Below are positions 17,170-23,759 of a stretch of 28,042 bases of DNA, piece after piece. Position 1 is the first letter of the stretch; each line of letters starts with the position of its first letter. This stretch comes from a virus. Position numbers and translations under genes: made by a program. Below the pieces are notes generated by a model, which worked only from the letters and a program-made list of their open reading frames with translations, ran no database searches and was not told the DNA's origin. The DNA lies in the IMG/VR virus record IMGVR_UViG_3300034073_002051, positions 1 through 28,042 of that record; one strand, written 5' to 3'.

Positions 17170-17687
17170 TGGGTGAACACCTGTTCTGTACTGTTTTCAA
17201 CCGGCGATGGAATGCCTTGCAGGGTTCCATGCGTGGGCCAGTTCTCCAAGTCCACATCTTCCGATGTGATCTGAATCATTGCTCTATCACTGAGGTCAGT
17301 GTCAGCCTTGCGGTAATAAGTCGCCTTGGCTTCACCGCCAAAGTGTCTCAGCAGTTGATTCACGGGCTCTTGAATCGTCTTCTTCCCATCCCACTGCTGC
17401 AGATATAGCGTCCACACCTGGGTCCGCATCGTGATGCCTACCATCCGCATCACCTTGGGCAGGGGCACCTCGACAATCACTGTCTCAAGGCCTTTGGGAT
17501 CCCAGTTGCTTGGCACACGCTGCGTGCCTTGCACAAAAATGGCTGGACTGACTTTCTTGTTCAACTGGTAGTACCAGCCTGGTGCATTGGTTAGCGGTGC
17601 CTTCTTCCAGGTTCCATTGGACTGTTTCGTGTATTGGTAGTAACCCAACACTGTTTCGACAATGCTTCTCAGTTGAATCAGGTTCAC
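17166..17687 (-). CDS. Putative tail terminator / tail completion protein
   Basis: 173 residues from a GTG at 17685-17687 that overlaps the preceding stop as GTGA. It begins MNLIQLRSIVETVLG and contains Trp/Tyr-rich beta segments (PGWYYQLNKK, TQVWTLYLQQWDGKKT). Size, start and place among the neck genes fit the tail terminator or tail completion proteins that cap the tube next to the head, but no diagnostic motif is visible. It sits after the tube gene, whereas many siphophages place the terminator before it. It could also be another tail tube accessory protein. Function is inferred from position only. Confidence 0.45.
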   Translation of the reverse strand: MNLIQLRSIVETVLGYYQYTKQSNGTWKKAPLTNAPGWYYQLNKKVSPAIFVQGTQRVPSNWDPKGLETVIVEVPLPKVMRMVGITMRTQVWTLYLQQWDGKKTIQEPVNQLLRHFGGEAKATYYRKADTDLSDRAMIQITSEDVDLENWPTHGTLQGIPSPVENSTEQVFTQ

Positions 17688-18265
17688 AGCGAGATCCTCA
17701 CGGTTGTGCCATTCAGTCTTGAGCGCAGAGCCTGAATGAATGCTTGCTTGGCAAACTGCCAGCCGGTATCGGGAACGTCTTGCGGCTGCACAAAGGTGTA
17801 GTCCACATCCATCCGCCCACGCTGGTCAAATGGCGTGACCCAGGCTGTCCATGGCCTTGCTGAATAGTTGTCGAACTTGGGACCGTTATACGCATCTGGC
17901 GCACGCATGTATGTCTGGTACTCGACGATGCCAGGTGCGCCATCGTGAACCAGTGCTGCATAACGTCTTCCTGATTCAGGGAAAACTGGATTCCACTGAA
18001 AGGAAAACGCATAGGTTGTTCCAGTTGGTGTCTTGAGTCTTATCACTTCACTCATTCTCTTGCTTTTGATCAAGTCACCATTTTCACCGTTGCCGCCACT
18101 GTTCGACTCTGGATACCCTTCTCTTATCGTCCCATCTACCCACTTCCATGGGTAGTAAAGCATTGCGTACTCCAGTTGATAATCCATCGTTGCCTGCATG
18201 TCTTGTGCAGCAGCAAGCACCGCTTGATTGATCTTTCGCCTTACAGGGTCCAGAAGTCTTCCCAT
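17684..18265 (-). CDS. Putative neck / tail completion protein (possibly HK97 gp10-like)
   Basis: 193 residues from the ATG at 18263-18265. It begins with a basic helix (MGRLLDPVRRKINQAVLAAAQDMQ), as in gp10-like neck proteins, and contains 'RRYAALVHDGAPGIVEYQTY', which resembles their 'yA..vh.G' segment. Its start codon lies one base beyond the T-tract of the intrinsic terminator that follows the tube gene, and there is no good Shine-Dalgarno element (the nearest AGG is inside the terminator stem). So its expression, and that of the genes behind it, probably depends on read-through. The gp10 assignment is tentative. Confidence 0.5.
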   Translation of the reverse strand: MGRLLDPVRRKINQAVLAAAQDMQATMDYQLEYAMLYYPWKWVDGTIREGYPESNSGGNGENGDLIKSKRMSEVIRLKTPTGTTYAFSFQWNPVFPESGRRYAALVHDGAPGIVEYQTYMRAPDAYNGPKFDNYSARPWTAWVTPFDQRGRMDVDYTFVQPQDVPDTGWQFAKQAFIQALRSRLNGTTVRISL

Positions 18266-18266
18266 G

Positions 18267-18299
18267 AAAAAAGCGCCTAGCTGTTTCCAGTCTAGGCGC
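18267..18299 (-). terminator. Rho-independent terminator after the major tail protein gene
   Basis: Minus-strand order: GCGCCTAG (18299-18292), A, CTGGAAACAG (18290-18281), CTAGGCGC (18280-18273), TTTTTT (18272-18267). The outer arms pair perfectly over 8 bp. The inner CTG/CAG pairs around a GAAA tetraloop, so the stem is 11 bp with one bulged A. It lies 22 bases after the tube gene stop and directly before the next start codon. It would end most transcripts after the abundant head and tube proteins and let fewer continue to the tail chaperone, tape measure and tip. Confidence 0.85.
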
Positions 18300-18321
18300 C
18301 GTATTCAATTGCTACTTGCTA

Positions 18322-19380
18322 TCAAGCAACAGTGAATTCACCAGTGCGAAGACCGATCAGAGGCGTATTCACGCTGTTCACGGTCTGGAGCATGGCACCA
18401 GTCTCGATCTCGGCGTAATACTTGGCGCCAGCGGTCAGGGAGGCAGCCGGAGTCAGGGTCACGATGCCCGTGCCGGTGGTCGCCACCACAGTGGCGGGCA
18501 CGAAGGTCTTGTCGGACACCTTCACCAGGCGAGCCTTGGGCTTGCTGGCCAGATCGGCAGCAGCCACCAGGCCAGTCAGAGCAGTGCCAGCGCCATCGGT
18601 GTACTTGAACACGATGTCGGTAGAGGCATCCACGCTGCCCAGGCCACCCGCCAGGGGGATGGTCGTGGCAACGCTGCTCACCTCGGCGGTGGCGCTGACC
18701 TGACGCAGGATGCTGCCAGTGGGGCCAACAGCAGGCAGGGCAGCCAGGATCTCCCGGTTGGGGAGGCCAGTCCGCATCGGGCTGATGGTGTCATACAGGC
18801 CCATGTAGGCCTCACCACGGCTCATCACATCGAAGGAGCATTCCACCAGGCCATCAGCCGGATAGGACTCCTGATAGTTCATGACCACACCAGCGAAGCA
18901 GGCCACGTCATAGACGCTCACGCCACCGTCGATGTTGTCGATGAGCTTGTAGATCTCGATCCAGGCCTCAAAGTCCTTATTGTTCTTGAACTTGGAGACG
19001 ATGGCCTGCACCTCGTCAAACTTGCCCTTCTGGGAGTAGTAGGTGGGAGCCTCTGCATTGCCAGCCCACTCCAGGTTCTTCAGGAAGTAGGCAGTCACCG
19101 ACATCTGCACCCGGCTGTTGGTGATCACACCATCAGACCAGCCGGAGTCACCCACCAGACGGTAGGTGGTTTCATCATCACTGATCTGGAAGTTGGATGT
19201 GGTGGCACCCTGGAACTCGTACATCGCGAGCTTACCGTTGTCAATCCGGTAGATCTCGGTGTTGTCAGTTCCAGCCTTGTAGGTAACACCAGGACGATTC
19301 ACGTCCGTCACAGCGCCGATCCGAACCAGAACGTCGCGGGTTTTCAGGATCCGTGTGGGATGGGTAATAACCGAAGCCAT
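18322..19380 (-). CDS. Major tail (tube) protein
   Basis: 352 residues from the ATG at 19378-19380, with a good Shine-Dalgarno GAGG seven bases upstream. The first ~235 residues form a mixed alpha/beta domain (MASVITHPTRILKTRDVLV, later 'AYMGLYDTISPMRTGLP'). The rest (~236-352) is Thr/Ala/Val-rich and looks like an added beta-sandwich ('TGTGIVTLTPAASLTAGAKY', ending IGLRTGEFTVA), as in tube proteins with surface-exposed Ig-like C-terminal domains. Many copies polymerise around the tape measure. GC-rich, strong codon use, its own Shine-Dalgarno element and a strong terminator immediately after it fit a protein needed in large amounts. The assignment rests on place and expression signals more than on a motif. 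Confidence 0.68.
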   Translation of the reverse strand: MASVITHPTRILKTRDVLVRIGAVTDVNRPGVTYKAGTDNTEIYRIDNGKLAMYEFQGATTSNFQISDDETTYRLVGDSGWSDGVITNSRVQMSVTAYFLKNLEWAGNAEAPTYYSQKGKFDEVQAIVSKFKNNKDFEAWIEIYKLIDNIDGGVSVYDVACFAGVVMNYQESYPADGLVECSFDVMSRGEAYMGLYDTISPMRTGLPNREILAALPAVGPTGSILRQVSATAEVSSVATTIPLAGGLGSVDASTDIVFKYTDGAGTALTGLVAAADLASKPKARLVKVSDKTFVPATVVATTGTGIVTLTPAASLTAGAKYYAEIETGAMLQTVNSVNTPLIGLRTGEFTVA

Positions 19381-19389
19381 TGTTGTGCC

Positions 19390-19842
19390 TCATGGGGTTT
19401 GACCGGCACCGGCCATACGGAAAATACCGCTGAGTCGTGTGCCTAGGGTTGGCTTGAATTCAGGCATCATTGACTGCTCGGGGAGCAGTTCGTATTCACC
19501 GTTCAAACCGTTGAACACAGCATCAAACACTTGATTCGGGTGAATCAATTGATCAAACTGCCAGGGATCTAGCAGCATTCCCTCTAGGTAAAGAGTTGTG
19601 CTGTCAACACCTGCAGCCCTGTTGAGCTGTGGGCGACGAACCAGATGAAGATGCGCCTTATAGACCTGCCTTGTAACAGGTGAAGGAACAGCGCCTTCTG
19701 GCTCTGTATTCGGGATCAGATTCCCGGTAGCTGGATCAATAATCCACCCGGTTACTGAACCAGTTTCCAACGGAGCAACCGCCAGATCCACGCTTAGTGT
19801 GGCGTTGGCAAAGGGTTCAAACGCAGCAAGAAGTGCGCTCAT
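19390..19842 (-). CDS. Putative head closure / neck protein
   Basis: 150 residues from the ATG at 19840-19842, overlapping the stop of the connector gene as ATGA, and nine bases before the tube gene. It has a beta-rich C-terminal half (ELLPEQSMMPEFKPTLGTRL) and a middle segment 'LYLEGMLLDPWQFDQLIHP'. No motif is diagnostic. Genes between the connector and the tube protein usually encode the head-closure or tail-terminator ring; that is the basis for the call, and which of the two cannot be told. Confidence 0.48.
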   Translation of the reverse strand: MSALLAAFEPFANATLSVDLAVAPLETGSVTGWIIDPATGNLIPNTEPEGAVPSPVTRQVYKAHLHLVRRPQLNRAAGVDSTTLYLEGMLLDPWQFDQLIHPNQVFDAVFNGLNGEYELLPEQSMMPEFKPTLGTRLSGIFRMAGAGQTP

Positions 19843-20192
19843 ACCACGAATCCAATCGTTGAATACACACGGCTTTGCTCAAGCCGCATGAACTCCTGCC
19901 CGTAGAGAGTTGCAGTCAGTCCATACGTTGTGAATGGAATGTCTACAGCTTCTCGACTGCCGCCAGACAAATACTGCTTTGCTGGCGTTGCTCCGGTGAA
20001 CATGCCAACTTCACGAATCCTGAGAGCCAGGAGATGTGCCGTCAACCAGTAGGTTGCGTCATCGTGCAGATCGCCCCACACGTCAACATCTGTTTCCCGA
20101 TCCGCTTGCTCCAAACACGCTTGCACCGTGACAGAGGCTTGCGGTTGGAACTCGCTAAAGCGAGCTAGAAACGTTGACGTGGTAACGGCCAT
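19839..20192 (-). CDS. Head-tail connector / adaptor, DUF4054-like
   Basis: 117 residues from the ATG at 20190-20192, which overlaps the stop of the previous gene as ATGA. The pattern matches the DUF4054 adaptor group: 'FLARFSEFQPQASVTVQACL', then 'DVWGDLHDDATYWLTAHLLAL', with the family's Trp-Gly followed by the helix ending in 'AHLLAL', and a Tyr-rich C-terminal part (TTYGLTATLYGQEFMRL). These helical proteins bind under the portal as a ring and join head to neck. Position after capsid and before tube protein agrees. Confidence 0.7.
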   Translation of the reverse strand: MAVTTSTFLARFSEFQPQASVTVQACLEQADRETDVDVWGDLHDDATYWLTAHLLALRIREVGMFTGATPAKQYLSGGSREAVDIPFTTYGLTATLYGQEFMRLEQSRVYSTIGFVV

Positions 20193-20620
20193 CAGCCCTC
20201 TCCGGCTTTCAGGGATCGCAGACGTTGGTTGATCTTGTTGATCACAGTGGATCGGCCCTCAGCGGTCTTCCATCGGCCAAGGAATGTCTCGTCAAAGCTG
20301 GCCTCAACCACTTTCATGGCATCGGTCACAGACAGGCCGAGCACATCGCTCAGTTCAGGATCACGCTGAACATCTGCCTCGTCGCTGCCCTCGCTTGTGG
20401 CGCGGGCTTTCATCTCTTCGATGGCACCGATCTTCATCAGTGCTTTCACAGAGTCCAGGGACTTGAGCGTTTCCCAGGCCTGGTCATCAACCTTGCGGTT
20501 CACTCCAGGCTCAAGGGAAATCGTGGTCATCGAAAGCTTGCCTTCATCCATCAGTGCGAAGGAGACAGCTCCTTCACGCGCCGGATTTTCCAGCTCAGGA
20601 CGATATGCGACAGTCGCCAT
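20192..20620 (-). CDS. Uncharacterised head-region protein
   Basis: 142 residues from the ATG at 20618-20620, two bases after the capsid gene stop. It is acidic in the middle (EGSDEADVQRDPELSDVLGL) and helical and basic near the end (RSTVINKINQRLRSLKAGEG). No membrane segment or signal peptide. I do not recognise a family. Tight coupling to the capsid gene and the connector gene suggests a head completion or assembly accessory protein. A tail-chaperone-like role is unlikely because a better chaperone gene exists before the tape measure. Confidence 0.6.
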   Translation of the reverse strand: MATVAYRPELENPAREGAVSFALMDEGKLSMTTISLEPGVNRKVDDQAWETLKSLDSVKALMKIGAIEEMKARATSEGSDEADVQRDPELSDVLGLSVTDAMKVVEASFDETFLGRWKTAEGRSTVINKINQRLRSLKAGEG

Positions 20621-20622
20621 AA

Positions 20623-21531
20623 TCAGGCTTGATCGACGTAGAGGACAGACTTGGGATAGCGCACCACAGCGCCCATCACACGCGCATGAGCAGCAACCTT
20701 GTATTCAAGGCCTTGGCGCTCAGCGGGGAAGAACTCAAGAACCTGAGGGATGAACAGTTCAACCTTCTCAGGATTGCGGTCATAGACCACCATCCGGTTC
20801 TTGTTGGCGCCGCTGAAGTCATCCAGTTCATTCATCGGCATGATTTCCGAGATGAACGGATTGGTGCGCAGAAAATACTCCATCACCGTGGTGTCGGATG
20901 TGCTGCTGCGCGGAGTTGTTGAAATCTTGTTGTAGTCGTCATACGCCATCAGGATCGTATTCGGACGTTCCACCATCTTGGTGCCGCTGACAATCCGGCT
21001 CACTGCCGTATTCAGCAGGGTCAGGATCTCATCGGGTGTCGATGTGGTGCTGATCCAGCTACTTGTGACATTCAGCTTGTCAACAGAGCTGTTATTCAGG
21101 AAGCCCTCAACACCCACGGTGGCATCGCCGTAGAGCGCCATTTCATTCACCTTCTCCTCATAGGAGCGGCGAACTGCACTCACACGCTGCTCTTGCAGGC
21201 CAAAACCTGCATAGCGGGCTGCGCGAGTCTCCTGCACGGTATAGGCGTAGGAGCTGGCGATGGACACCACCTTCAGCGTGACTTCCTTGCGGGTCACGTC
21301 TGCGCGGGGCAGGTCGCTGGCGCGGTCCTGAATCACCTTGAACCCGCCAGTGCGGTCAAGCATCCGGTAGGTGTAGGTGTCAGCAGCATTGCCGATAGAG
21401 CCGGTATCCACAGGAAGAATCTGCGGATACATGATGTCGGCGTACTTCTTCTCAAAAACCCGAGACTCAATGGCCTCAAGTTCCCGTGACAGCCAGATGC
21501 CGTCATCATCAAGTCGGGTTGCCTTGCTCAT
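20623..21531 (-). CDS. Major capsid protein, DUF2184 type
   Basis: 302 residues from the ATG at 21529-21531 (MSKATRLDDDGIWLSRELE); an in-frame GTG at 21538-21540 would add three residues, but AGGTGA sits five bases before the ATG. The sequence follows the DUF2184 capsid pattern: 'ELEAIESRVFEKKYADIMYP', 'DRASDLPRADVTRKEVTLKV', 'SSYAYTVQETRAARYAG' and 'GDATVGVEGFLNNSSVDKL', ending 'RYPKSVLYVDQA'. These are HK97-fold shell proteins. It follows the protease/scaffold and cement genes in the usual order. There is no long N-terminal delta domain, which fits with scaffolding supplied by the separate protease-scaffold gene. Confidence 0.88.
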   Translation of the reverse strand: MSKATRLDDDGIWLSRELEAIESRVFEKKYADIMYPQILPVDTGSIGNAADTYTYRMLDRTGGFKVIQDRASDLPRADVTRKEVTLKVVSIASSYAYTVQETRAARYAGFGLQEQRVSAVRRSYEEKVNEMALYGDATVGVEGFLNNSSVDKLNVTSSWISTTSTPDEILTLLNTAVSRIVSGTKMVERPNTILMAYDDYNKISTTPRSSTSDTTVMEYFLRTNPFISEIMPMNELDDFSGANKNRMVVYDRNPEKVELFIPQVLEFFPAERQGLEYKVAAHARVMGAVVRYPKSVLYVDQA

Positions 21532-21543
21532 GATTGTCACCTA

Positions 21544-22074
21544 TCAAGCGATGCTTTTGAGCTGGATCGGGACCAGCGAGTTGGCTGCCGCATCCCGCAG
21601 GAAGTAGGCAGAGATGTCCGTGGAAGAGGCCGTGCCACTTGCACAAACGGTGTCGGCGCCTGCATCGAGAAGGGCAACCTTGCTGCCAGCAGTGACGATG
21701 GTGCTGGTGTAGACCCAGATGGTCCCTTCTTCCAGCACGTTCACCACATAGCCCTCGGCATAGCCAGGACGGTCAGCAGTGGTGCTGCCGATGGTGATGG
21801 AGCGGGTGGCGGGAACGAAGGTGTCAGACACCACGGCGAAACCAGCAAAGCCATTGGCTTTGGTGTAGGTGCGAACCTTGCCGTCCCCATCGGGAGACAG
21901 AGGCTGGCCGAACACGATCACAGCAGCCCGGTCATTCACTTTGGAACGACAGGTGTTAGCGCTGTAGTCATAGTGGGCGCCCCAACGGCCCAGATCGTGC
22001 TTCAGGGCGTAGTCGGTTTGAACAGCGCCGTAACCAGCGCCGCTTGCCGCAGCGGGAGTGATAGTGATAGCCAT
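21544..22074 (-). CDS. Structural cement / head decoration protein
   Basis: 176 residues from the ATG at 22072-22074, overlapping the protease/scaffold stop as ATGA. It is beta-rich and small-residue-rich, without long helices: 'RAAVIVFGQPLSPDGDGKV', 'GFAGFAVVSDTFVPATRSIT', 'VVNVLEEGTIWVYTSTIVTAG', 'SKVALLDAGADTV'. This layout, a repeated small beta-barrel with an 'eeG.i.V....v..Gd.v' turn, is that of phage cement proteins encoded just before the major capsid gene. They bind the outside of the shell and stabilise it. Strong GC-rich codon use agrees with an abundant virion protein. Confidence 0.72.
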   Translation of the reverse strand: MAITITPAAASGAGYGAVQTDYALKHDLGRWGAHYDYSANTCRSKVNDRAAVIVFGQPLSPDGDGKVRTYTKANGFAGFAVVSDTFVPATRSITIGSTTADRPGYAEGYVVNVLEEGTIWVYTSTIVTAGSKVALLDAGADTVCASGTASSTDISAYFLRDAAANSLVPIQLKSIA

Positions 22075-22709
22075 CAGTTAGCACCTTGCTTGGTGGTCTT
22101 TTTCCAGGCTTGCCCCAGACCATCGAGATACTGCTTGCGGGCAGCATCAACTTTGCTCATGGTTTTGCCCTTGCTGTCAGAGCGCAGCGTGGCGCTCAGT
22201 TGCTGGCGCAGTTCCTGGGTCGAATCCAGGCTGGAGGCCAGGTCAACCACTGCGTCAAAGCGAGCCTCGACATAGGCATCACTGCGCTCTGCCAGCTCAA
22301 CAGAGTCACCGTGAACAGCTTTGATCACAGCTTCACGGACCTCGCGATCCGATTTGCCAGTGAATTCAAAGTCTGCATCCAGGTGAGGCTGCGACTTCTG
22401 AATCAGCTCCAGACGGGCACCCACCAGAGCATCCACGTCAAACGCAGAGTCAGTGCGCTGCGTCTTCGCTTCCTCCAGTTCGGCAGTCAGGGCATCAATC
22501 CGGCTCTTCAGCTCATCGCTGGTTCCAGCGAGTGCCTCAAGCTGGCCCTGGAGCTGATCGCGCTCCGTAATCAGAGCCTGGTTTTGCTGCTCGACGGAAT
22601 CGAGCTTCTGTTGCTGCTGAGCAGCATCTTCTCGCTGTGCGGAGGTGAGGGCTACAGCGACTGCCTCGCTGACCTCGTATTCCGCACCAGCGATGTTGAT
22701 CTTTGCCAT
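22074..22709 (-). other. Possible internal-start scaffold product (211 residues) of the protease gene
   Basis: An ATG at 22707-22709, in frame with the protease gene, begins MAKINIAGAEYEVSEAVAVA at the exact boundary between the protease domain and the coiled-coil scaffold. Lambda makes its scaffold Nu3 from an internal start within the protease gene C, so the same scheme is plausible here. The upstream sequence CTAAGAAGCCA offers only a weak Shine-Dalgarno. The product could instead arise by self-cleavage. Confidence 0.4.
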
Positions 22710-23282
22710 TGGCTTCTTAGCAATCGGCTGTAAATCAGTTGCCAGTGCAACTGCATCGTTGGTGTCCAGATGTACCCTGACACTCGATCCTGCACGTCCT
22801 TTGCGAGTCAGTGCAACATGATTGCCACGGATGCAGCGCTGAACAGCATCGTAACGATGCCCTTCAGGCGACATACCAGGAGTCATGTCTAGATCAACCT
22901 GATAACCGGCAGACACTTCAGATGTCATTTCACTTTCAACCGATGCAATGGCATCCGCATCAGTGATTGTCATCCGTACACGGACATACTTGCCGTCAAA
23001 GACGATCTCGTTATCCGTGAAGCCAACCTGATACTTTGCAGTATTGGTTGCGTCCAGCAGTTCGGGAGGATGCTCCAGCGTGACAGCCTTCCCTGCAAAG
23101 GAGGAAAGACTATCGACATTGCCGACCTCATCTTCTGGACGGTACTCGACAACTTCAGAGCCATCGGCACGTTTGTACCGCTGGATCCCTGTCCTTGCGA
23201 TTGTTGCCCAACAACGCAGGTAGCCCTCTTCGGTCTTTTCGGGACCGCTTACAGCTCCGGCGTCATACCTGAGGCCCTGCAT
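22074..23282 (-). CDS. Prohead protease fused to scaffold (DUF2213)
   Basis: 402 residues from the ATG at 23280-23282. Residues 15-170 follow the DUF2213 pattern: 'EGYLRCWATIARTGIQRYKR', 'VDSLSSFAGKAVTLEHPPEL', 'TSEVSAGYQVDLDMTPG', 'VQRCIRGNHVALTRKGRAG'. By analogy with other prohead proteases, H71, S124 and perhaps H155 are candidate catalytic residues. Residues ~215-270 form a coiled coil (QQQKLDSVEQQNQALITERD) and the rest is helical, as expected for a scaffold removed after shell assembly. An in-frame ATG at 22707-22709 would give the 211-residue scaffold part alone. Its Shine-Dalgarno element (AGGA) is unusually close to the ATG, one base away. The gene diverges from the XRE gene across a 58-bp gap and heads the main minus-strand operon. 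Confidence 0.83.
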   Translation of the reverse strand: MQGLRYDAGAVSGPEKTEEGYLRCWATIARTGIQRYKRADGSEVVEYRPEDEVGNVDSLSSFAGKAVTLEHPPELLDATNTAKYQVGFTDNEIVFDGKYVRVRMTITDADAIASVESEMTSEVSAGYQVDLDMTPGMSPEGHRYDAVQRCIRGNHVALTRKGRAGSSVRVHLDTNDAVALATDLQPIAKKPMAKINIAGAEYEVSEAVAVALTSAQREDAAQQQQKLDSVEQQNQALITERDQLQGQLEALAGTSDELKSRIDALTAELEEAKTQRTDSAFDVDALVGARLELIQKSQPHLDADFEFTGKSDREVREAVIKAVHGDSVELAERSDAYVEARFDAVVDLASSLDSTQELRQQLSATLRSDSKGKTMSKVDAARKQYLDGLGQAWKKTTKQGAN

Positions 23283-23307
23283 TTCCTAGGTAATGCCTTG
23301 CGTTCCT

Positions 23308-23336
23308 ATTATGCAGCTCAGATTGTGCATTATCAG
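23308..23336 (-). promoter_or_regulatory. Candidate promoter and operator of the head/tail operon
   Basis: In the divergent gap between the XRE gene and the protease gene, the minus strand reads CTGATA (23336-23331), 17 bases, then CATAAT (23313-23308): 4/6 and 5/6 matches to the sigma-70 consensus with ideal spacing. This would start transcripts about 20 bases before the protease ATG. The same bases hold an imperfect dyad: ATTATGCA (23308-23315) and TGCATTAT (23326-23333), 7 of 8 positions complementary around a 10-bp spacer. A dyad overlapping the promoter is the expected place for the adjacent XRE regulator to bind. Both calls are by eye. Confidence 0.4.
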
Positions 23337-23340
23337 CGCA

Positions 23341-23667
23341 GTGGATTTTTCTAAGCGGGTTGGCCTTCTTGTGCGCCGCTTACGCCTTGAGCGTGGCCTA
23401 AGTCAGCAGGATCTTGCCAACCTTATGAATTATGAGCGCAGTCGTATTGGCAGGTTGGAACTTGGACAGACGGCAATCACAGTTGACATTCTCTTGACCA
23501 TTGCCAATGCATTGGAAGTCGATATTCATTCACTTCTCCCCGTACAAGTTAAAGTCAAGACGGAAACGGTCACGACAGAGCAGTTCCAATGCCAACCAAA
23601 GATGACCGACTCGATGCTGAACCATTCAGACCCAGTGGCTCTCCCTTGCCAATTGGTCAACTCCTAG
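23341..23667 (+). CDS. XRE/Cro-CI family transcriptional regulator
   Basis: 108 residues from a GTG at 23341-23343. The frame is open to 23293 upstream, but residues before VDFSKRVG do not look like the family, so this start or the ATG at 23311 is likely. Residues ~8-66 are a classic HTH_3 domain: 'RVGLLVRRLRLERGLSQQDL' , 'ANLMNYERSRIGRLELGQ', 'ITVDILLTIANALEVDIHSL'. The C-terminal ~40 residues are polar and unstructured, with no protease-type repressor domain, so it would not be SOS-cleaved like CI. It is divergent from the head operon and sits beside its putative promoter, so it may repress that operon or itself. Its 3' end overlaps the next small gene by 79 bp in another frame. Confidence 0.8.
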   Translation: MDFSKRVGLLVRRLRLERGLSQQDLANLMNYERSRIGRLELGQTAITVDILLTIANALEVDIHSLLPVQVKVKTETVTTEQFQCQPKMTDSMLNHSDPVALPCQLVNS

Positions 23668-23759
23668 ACCTGGCCACGGTGACACCCCAGGACGTTGAGG
23701 AGGCGCTTGATCTGGCCAGAGAGGCCTTTCCACCACGCTTTCAGGAGCTTCTGGAATGA
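23589..23759 (+). CDS. Small protein (56 residues) coupled to the minor head gene
   Basis: From ATG 23589-23591 to TGA 23757-23759; starts MPTKDDRLDAEPFRPSGSPL and ends with a helix EALDLAREAFPPRFQELLE. The TGA overlaps the start of the minor head gene as ATGA, and the start lies inside the end of the XRE gene, so the three genes form a tight plus-strand cassette. Acidic, no cysteine, no membrane segment. I do not recognise a family. The amphipathic C-terminal helix and coupling suggest a head-assembly accessory factor, which is inference. Confidence 0.6.
   Translation: MPTKDDRLDAEPFRPSGSPLPIGQLLDLATVTPQDVEEALDLAREAFPPRFQELLE

Noticed and set aside
18316-19446. 376-codon plus-strand open frame opposite the tube gene
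   Set aside because: Antisense to a well-supported gene with its own Shine-Dalgarno and terminator. The translation is a Gly/His/Ser/Ala-rich string, typical of the complement of GC-rich coding sequence.
23293-23340. Longer form of the XRE protein starting at 23293
   Set aside because: The first 16 residues are Cys/Ile/Met-rich, unlike the family, and coincide with the candidate promoter and dyad; the GTG at 23341 gives a normal HTH_3 N-terminus.
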